Below are positions 10,001-19,000 of a DNA stretch of 64,000 bases, piece by piece. The notes under the pieces were generated by a model. The model did not search any database and was not told where the DNA came from. It saw nothing but the letters and a program-made list of their open reading frames with translations. The stretch covers positions 62,001 through 126,000 of the forward strand of contig CANMOZ010000007.1 in assembly GCA_947499545.1 (NCBI GenBank). Direction: 5' to 3'. The first letter of the stretch is position 1, and every line of letters begins with the position of its first letter. The position numbers and the translations under genes were made by a program. Source of the stretch: an uncultured Saccharospirillaceae bacterium. Its GTDB lineage: Bacteria > Pseudomonadota > Gammaproteobacteria > Pseudomonadales > Oceanobacteraceae.

Positions 10001-13000
10001 ACAGTTTTTGCCATTCACCAAGTTATCCCAAAAAGCCTCTATATTGTCGGCTTCTGGGTAGTAACCTCCTATCCCAATGACTGCAATCTGCTGCCCTAAA
10101 TCTTCATCCGCAATAACCTCGGTTTGAGGCAATTTTGAATTGGTTAATACCCTTGATTTTTTGGATGCTAAGGATTTGGATAATGGTTTATTTTGAGATT
10201 GATTGCTGTGGGTGATGGCTGCATTTTCAGCTTTTACTTCTGGCGCCATAAAAGCATCAGCGTATTCCTTGGCAAAATGCTCTGCCATCCCCGCAATATT
10301 GACGTGTTCAAACAGTAGCGTTTTTGGTAATGGCCCTAAACGTTTTTCAAATTCAGTGGTTGCGCCCACCGCCATAATAGAATCAAACCCATAGGCTTCA
10401 AATTTTTCTTCTGGGTGGATCTGTTGAGCATTTACCTGAGTAACCTTGGCAATCACCTCTGTGATGTAAGCGGTGATACGAGACTTCAATGCCGATGGAT
10501 CAACGGCTACTGCGGGGTTTTCAAATGCTGGTTGAATCGGCGTTACAGTCTGACCAGCAGAATTCCGATCCTCTGTTTGAGAGCGCTCAATCGCTTGCAA
10601 CTTGTCTAATTCACCGTATTGGACCCAAGCTTGGACAATGGCCGGCTGTTTGAGCAATTGATCCAATAAAGCTAAACCCTGCTCGCTGGGTAAAGGCACC
10701 ATACCGAGGGTGGTTTGCATACTGTCTAGAATGGCCGGTGGCAATTGCATCCCACCGTCTTGCCACATGGGCCAGTTAACACTGATTGAACGCCCCTTGC
10801 GCTTGCCTTCGATTACCCATTGTTGTCGGGCGGTCATGTAAGCGTCCATATAAGCGTTGGCCGTCGCGTAATCGGCTTGGCCTAAATTACCCATAGCCGC
10901 TTGTGAGGAACAGCACAGTAAAAAATCTAAGGGTCTAGTACCAATGGCATGATCGAGCGCTTCAATTCCGAGAATCTTTGGAATCAGTACTCGTTCAAAT
11001 TCGGATGAGGTCTTCTTGACCATCAGCGAATCCTGAATCAAACCAGCACTGTGAATGACACCATTTAAACTCTTTTGCTGGTGGTAGATGTCATCAATCC
11101 AGTGCTGAACTTGAGCAGAATCCGAAACGTCGAGGCTTTGATAAAATGCCTGAGCGCCCAAGGATTCCAAGCGTTCTAGTTTGGTTTGGATCGCTGAATC
11201 CAACGCTGTCCTGCCTGCCAAATAAATACGAGCATGAGGACTTCGCTGAGCTATATGCTGCGCAAACAAAAATCCGAGCCCATTTGCACCGCCTGTAATG
11301 GCATACACACCCTCCTCACGCCAGATGAATTCGACTACTTCAACCCGATCCTGAGTAAATGGCTGTTCCTGCCAATGGCGTTCATAAATATTGCCACTGG
11401 CCATCACTTTCAATGGCTGAACATTGTGCAGTGCGTTTAGCCTAACCACCGTATCAACCAATCGAGGTAACGCCATATCCTCATCCATACTGACCAAGCC
11501 GACGTTCAAAGCGGGCTGCTCAATATGTAAAGTATTTAATAAACCTTCCAAGGCCAAAAGGCGTTGATCTTGTTGCGACCCAGCTACAAAAACCTGTACA
11601 TAGCCCGATTTTGGACCCGTTTGCATACGCTGTTTTAGACGTTTAAAGAGTGTTTTAACGGCTTGAATAAAAGCTTGAGCATGGCTCGAATCTTGAGCCA
11701 AAGAGATCAATTGCGTACTGCCCTTTAAACGTTTTTTGATGTGTTCTGCGGTGGTTTTTGGAAAATTGACCAATAAGGTCATGACAGCCGCATCATTGGG
11801 AATAGAAATATCATTTCCGTTGTGTGCTTGCCAACTGGGCGTTCTGACCCAAGCCCCTACATTCGAGATGTCTACGGGTTCCGCTTTTGCATTGTCAGTA
11901 ATCATGTCTTGGCTCGCAACGCTCAGGGATCTACAACTGTATCCTGTCACCGTTGCCAGCAATTGCCCCGAGTTATCCAGCAACTGCACATCCACTTTCA
12001 CTGAATTGTGCTCGGACTTTTGAACGGCTAAAACTTGAATATCACCTTCTTGCAGAGCCTTTTCTAAGGGCCGAATCAATCTCAATTTTTCTAAAGCAAA
12101 GGGCAATTTGGGTTCGGGGTTCTGCGAGCGCTTTAAATCAATCGCTGCCGCTATATGAAATGCACTGTCTAATAAACCTGGTGGCAACCAAACGCCCGCA
12201 AGAGCATCATCCAAACCTTGAGCCGTTAACCAGCCTCGCGCATGATCATTACTGAGCTCAAACGCTTTAACCGCCCGAAAGCTCTCGCCGTACTGAAGCC
12301 CTAAAGCCTCGAAGGTATTATAAAGCTCCGTGACTGATCCGGGCTGCCAGTCCGTTTTCTTATTATGAGTCATTGGCAGTGGTTCAATGGGAGCTAAGGC
12401 CCCGCCTATCAGCGCATGCCCTTGTGCATGCATTTGTTGCTGACCCTGAAGTTCACTGAAAATATCAAAACGCACTCGATGTTCACTCATTACCTCTAAA
12501 ACACAATGCAATCCTTGAGGAGCGGTTGAATTTAAATGATTAGACTGGCTGTTAGCATCAAAATAAAAGGGACTCAACCAAACAACGTTTTCCAGTTGAA
12601 TATTGTCAATGGCACTTTCAAGCGCCATAGAAACCGCGGCTTGCGCCAAGCTTAAATAACCTGTGGCTGGAAAGATAAAACGGTCACCAATTCGGTGTTC
12701 TTGCAACAACCTTTCGGCACCCGTGAATTCGGTAAAATAGTGTTGTTGATAGAATGTCGAACGATTTTGATGCACCAGAGGATGTAAGGCGATTGTAGCC
12801 TTTGATTTGGAAGGTACGGCATCAGCCCCCAACAGCATAATGGGCGCGGTACTCACATCTGGCCAATACGTTTCCCTCGCAAAGGGATATCCAGGCAATG
12901 CCACTTTATGCGGAACAAGGCCATTTGATTGGTCTGCAAATAATCGCCAAGCCTGAATCTCATAACCTTGTCGATACAGGTCCGCCAGCCCCAAAAAGAG

Positions 13001-16000
13001 TTCACGAGCTTCTGGCTCAGTAGCTTTACGACTGTCCTCCAACATTTGTCCGAGATAACGAGTCAAAGTGGTTTGCGGTTTAAATCCTCGCTCAACTTCG
13101 GCCTGCAAAAGATTCGGACGGGCTTCTCCCTGAAGAAAGCAATCCAGGCTGTACTCCAGTTCCTCTAAATCACTCGCAACGATGGCGAGCCTGTGCCTGA
13201 AATGATGGCGTCCTTCCAATAAGCTGTAGCTGATGGATGCCAATGCCTCTTGTGAATAGGTGTTTGCCCGCAGATGATTGAGAAGGTCCTGTACTTTGTC
13301 ACTAAGTTGATCTGATGCCCTTGCCGATAAGGCAATTAAATAGCAGGGTTTAATAAAGTCTGATGTCGGTGGAGTCTGAGCGTAACTCTGAAGTACAACA
13401 TGAGCATTCGTGCCGCTCATCCCAAACGCACTGACAGCCCCTAAACGCTCGGAAGATTGCCCTGTTTCGTTGTCAGGCCAAGGGGTATTTTGGGTATTCA
13501 CATAAAAAGGGCTCATCTGCCAATCCACATGTTCACTGGGGAATTCACAATGCAAACTGGCAGGAATGGTTTTATGTTTTAGCGCCTCGACCAGGCTGAT
13601 TAAGCTCACCAAACCAGAGGCAGCAAAGGTATGGCCCACATTCGTTTTGGTGGACGTCAAGGCACAGTGACCCACTGGGTCATTTTGGAAAACCTCATTT
13701 AATGCATGGATTTCAACCGGGTCACCTAATTGAGTTCCGGTCCCGTGCGTCACGATATAATCAATGTCACGGGTACTGACGTCGGCTCTTGCGTAAACCT
13801 CTTGCAGCAATTGCGCTTGCGAAACACCGCTTGGTGCGGTGATGCCATTGGTTTTTCCGTCGTAATTGACACCACTGCCCCGAATTGTGGCGTGAATAAC
13901 ATCAGCATCGGCTTCAGCCATGGCTAAGGGTTTTAAAACAACAGCACAGACGGCTTCACCCGGAACCATACCGTTGGCTCGCTGATCAAAAGTAAAACAC
14001 TTTCCATCCGTAGAGAGCATGCCCGCGTGAGTCATGCCAACAAAGGCATCGGGTGAAAAGATCAGATTCACACCAGCCACAATCGCTAAATCACATTCCT
14101 GATTCCGCAAGCTAAGCTGCGCTTGATGCAAGGCTACTAAGGCCGATGAGCAGGCCGTATTAATGGCCATGGTTGGGCCCGTTAAATTCAGAAAATAGGC
14201 CAAACGTGAAGCCAGAATGCCATTGTGATTCGAGGTGAGGCTCTCCTCACCCACGATACGTTGAAAATCCCCCTCCTCTACGCCCACAAACATACCAATT
14301 TTTTTGGAGGCTATTTGCTGAGGGCCCACGCCTGCATGTTCAAGCGCATTCCAGGCTTCCTGTAATAAAAGTCGCTGCCGAGGATCTAAGTACTTGGCTT
14401 CTTTGGGCGCCATTTCGAAAAACAAAGGATCAAATTCTGCGATGCCCGGAATCGCTCCCATCCAGTGGCAAGGCGTTTTAGTAGGGTCTTGACGGTGATC
14501 GCCATCGTATTGATGCCAATCAAAACGGTCGGCAGGAATCTCAGTGACCGCATCTTTGCCTTCCGATAATAGCGTCCACAATTCATCAACGTTGCGTGCC
14601 CCTGGGAAACGACCGCTCATACCAATAATGGCAATAGGTTCCTGGCTGGCAGATAACCCCAACCCACTTATCCCAGCGGCTGAATGCTGCTTGCTTACTG
14701 AATTTAGAGTGGGCGTAACAGCAGGCTGAGGATTCCCTATAGCATTCGGATTTTCAGGATAACAAGCCTGTACTGCATCCGGGAATTTAGTCAGCAAATA
14801 GTTCGACAGCTTAGCCAACGTTGATTGCCCGAAAAAGACTTCCGGAGAAAGGGATAAATGAAACGCCTTGTTTAAAAGACGTGCAAATTCGGCCAAGCTA
14901 AGGGAATCAAAACCAAAGTCCGCCAAATTGCTTTCTTCTGATAAAGATTGCCGTTTTGCGTTTAAGGGTTTGGAAGCCAGGTCCTTTAGATCCCACATTA
15001 ATTTTTGTGGGAGTGAAAGGCCTTTCAATTCAGGTCGATTACCCGAAATGGCTTTACGATCGGTAGCGATTGGGTCAATTTGGCTATGGCTTGGTTCTGA
15101 GTTGGATTTCGGTAAATAAATATTGTTTAGTAAAACCCCTAACCGTTGCCTCTCGCCAGCCAACACCAGCACTTGGTCGAGGTCGGAAGCCAAAATCTTT
15201 TCCAGCATCTGTATGCCTTCTTGAGACTCCAGCAGTCTTTGTCCAGTGCTTGCCAAATAGAAATCGGTGGTGGCTTTTTCTCCAACTTGCATGCCCCCTT
15301 CCTTCCAAAGCGGCCATTGTATGGCGACCACGCGCGCGCCACTTTGAGATTGCACATGGCGGCTGAATGCTTGTTGAAAACGATTGGCAATCGAATAACT
15401 TGCAGCCCCCATATCCCCCAGAATCGCTGAGCTAGAGGCGTAATAACACACATATTTGAGTGACTGTTTCGATAGAATTTTTTCAAGTGTTATTGTCGAG
15501 GCAATCTTAGTCTCTAACACCCTCTTAAAATCTGAAAATGTCGATTCGTAAAGTGTCGAATTCGGCATTACCCCCGCGGCATGAATCAAAGTCTTAATGG
15601 GACCACTGTGAGGTAAAATGTCTGCAAGGCCACGATTCATGGCTTTGGCGTCAGTACAGTCGGCTTGCAGGTAATGCACATGGCAATGGCTATGCCTCAA
15701 GGCACCAATTGCGTCTTGCTGCTCTGGGGTCAGAACAGAGCGCCCATTGAGCACAAGGTTCACTTGAGTGGACTTCGAATGACGTGCCCGTTGCGAGAGC
15801 TCAGTCGCCAGCATCATCCCCAGCGCACCCGTGCCGCCCGTAATGAATACCGTTTCAAAAGTCTCTAACGAAAATGTTTGGGATTGTTCTGTAACGTTGA
15901 CCGACTCAATCTGTAATTGAAATATTTTGCCTTGATCGTATAAACGGCTCTTGGCTTGAGCATCACCCAACTGCTGTACCAATTCAGGCAACCAGGCGGT

Positions 16001-19000
16001 TAAGGTTTTTTTGGAATCCGTTTGAATGGCCACTTGAACATCAAAATTCTTTTCAATGGCAGGCAAAGAGCGTTCAAAACCAATCCAGCTTTCTAAATAA
16101 CAACGATCCAAAGGTGAGTGTGCTATTCCAGCTAATAACAGGCGCTCCACGGTTAATGAACTGCCCTGAATTGCCTTTATTATGTCCAGGATTGGGCTGG
16201 GATCCGATGCCCATTTAACCTGTTCAGCAGGCCAGCCATAGAGTAAATGACAGCGTCCATTTATTTTTTTAGATAGCTCATTGAAGCAAGCTATCCAACT
16301 TTGTTGAGAGGAATTTGAGGGCTCTAACGCTGAGTCTCCAACAAAATAAAGGGCTGTGTTGGGGTATTGAATTCTCAATTTCTTAGTTAGGGATTTTCGC
16401 AATCCTTTGTTTTGTACCAGGCAAACCAAATGCTGGACTGAGTCATTGGTCGGTAAATCTTCTACAGGTAGCCAATGTTCTGTATAAGTATTTAGCGTCG
16501 TAATCGCTTGAGATTCTGGCTGCAATTCATCCAACCAGTACCGTTGAGCTGCAAAAGCATAACTGGGTAAGGAAATACGGGCTGGTAAAGGTTTATCCGC
16601 TTGATATAAAAGTCCCCAATCCAAATCTTCTTCAGCTTCAGCCATGGCCAGCCAATGCGCTGCCAGTGATGAAAGGTCTTGAGCTTCCATCGCTTGATCC
16701 ACCGAGAGTTTGGTTTCTATTAACGACGTCTCGCTGGAGTTTGCTTTCCAGGCTTGCAATTGCTCAAGCAAGACATCCAGCGAATTCACTTTAAAAATGG
16801 CGCGCGTAGCCATGGCTTCTCGGCCAATTTGGAGGCTGTAAGCCAGAGACACCAAGTCGGGTTGAGCGACACTAATAAAATGAATCAATTGATCAATCTG
16901 GGCCTGCAATCGCTCTTCATTTTTAGCGGATACTGGAATCAAAACCCACTGACCTTGATGGATTTGAAATTCACGCTCATCAATAAATTCTTCTAATACG
17001 GCATGGGCATTGGTGCCAGAAAAACCGAAAGAGCTGACGCCCGCCATACGTGGTTTATGTTCGCTGGCCCATTGGCTGGGCTCCGTATCTAATACAAAAG
17101 GAGAACTGTTTAAATCAATATGAGGGTTTTGTTCCTCAAAGTGCCCTAATGGGGGAATGGTTTGATGATGCATTTGCTGCAACACTTTCAAAACCCCAGC
17201 AATGCCCGCAGCACCTTCAACGTGTCCGATATTGGCCTTAGCCGAACCTAAGTGACAAAAATATTGATCCTGAGTAAATCGCCCAAACGCTCGCTTCAGC
17301 GCATTGACCTCAATAGGGTCCCCTAATTTAGTGCCCGTACCATGCGCTTCAATGTAACTCAGTGAACGTGGATCAATGCCTGCATTTTGCCAGGCTTGTA
17401 AAATCACATTTTCTTCGCCGGCCACACTGGGTGCGGTTAACGAAGGTGTATATCCACCATGAAGAGCAGCTGCCCCTTTAATAACGCCTTGTATCGGATC
17501 GCCATCCGCCAGAGCTTTTGAAAGCGGTTTCAGTAGCAAGGTAGCAACACACTCTCCGGGTACATAACCATCGGCTTTCGTATCAAAGGTGTGGCAACGG
17601 CCTGTGGGCGACAAAGCACTAATGGCAGAAAAATAACGATAATGCCAAGAAGACAACAGCAAGTTACTGCCGCCAACAAAGGCCATGTCGCATTCACCGT
17701 ACCGCAACGAAACACAGGCTGCATGCAGCGCCACCAGTGAAGATGAACAGGCCGTATTGAACATCAAACTCGGCCCTTTAAAATCAAACCAAAAGGAAAT
17801 GCGATTAGCGGCAATACTGCCCATCCCTGTCGCCATATAGGGGTCCATCGCTAATTCCATTTCGGTCATTTTGTCAAAATATTCATTAAAGCAAGAACCA
17901 ATAAATACACCGGTATTGGTACTTCTAATGGATTTAGCAACGCAAGCATCTTCCGCAGTGGCATATACACTTTGCAGTAATAAACGCACTTGTGGGTCCA
18001 TCCACTGTGCTTCACGGCGTGACATTCGAAAAAAGTCCGCGTCAAAGTACTCAATGCCCTGTAAAAAACTGCCCCATTTCGAATAGGTTTTGTCATGGGC
18101 TTCAGGATCTGAGCTATACCAGGGGTCAACATCCCAATGATCTTTAGGTATTTCCTTAATGCATTCTCTGTCTTCGAGGATATTAGCCCAGTATTGTTCA
18201 AGATCTTTCGCTTCACCGAACTGGCCTTTCATTCCGATAATCGCAATATCTTCATGATTCGTTGAAACGTTTGATATTGGTCTCTGAGTTTTGGAGTGTT
18301 GATCGACTAATCGTTGAGTTGGTTCTTTTGCGGAATCTTTATTTCCTAAAGGTTTTTGGACAGTAGAAGAGGCTTGTTCTGAATCAATGGATGAATGCGC
18401 TACCCGAACAACCAGGCTTTCTAATGCTGATCGATGATGTTGCCAAAGATACTCTGATAATTCGGCCACACTGGGATATTCAAAAAATAGAGTTGGATCC
18501 AGCTCTATCGACAACGCGTGTTCTATCGATTTTGCTAAATTCACCAGCTGCAATGATTCCAGCCCTAAATCCATTAAATTGCGCTTACGTTGTTTTCGAG
18601 TTAAATGCGAAGCGCCTAGCTGATTGAGTTGAGAAAACAAATAGCTTTCGACTGCCTCTACTCCATTAATTGATTGAGAGGAAAAATTCATGTTTTCCTG
18701 TTTGAGTTTTTCCGATTGAGAAGAATCTACAATCGAGGTGTTTTCTCGAATGCGCTTGAGTGAACACCCCTGAAATTCCGCAATGAACGTTCCTTTTTCA
18801 TCCAGCAATTGAGCATCAAACAGAATTAATTCAGAAGATTGTTTTTGAATTTTTACTTTAACCCAGCACCGATTCCCAACCATGGCTGTATGCAGCACCA
18901 AGCGTTTAATCCCAAAAGGGATATAGGCATCGGATAAAGCGTTTCTATCTAAAAGCGGAATCAGCGTTAAAAACGCGCTATTAATCAACAGCGGTGATAA

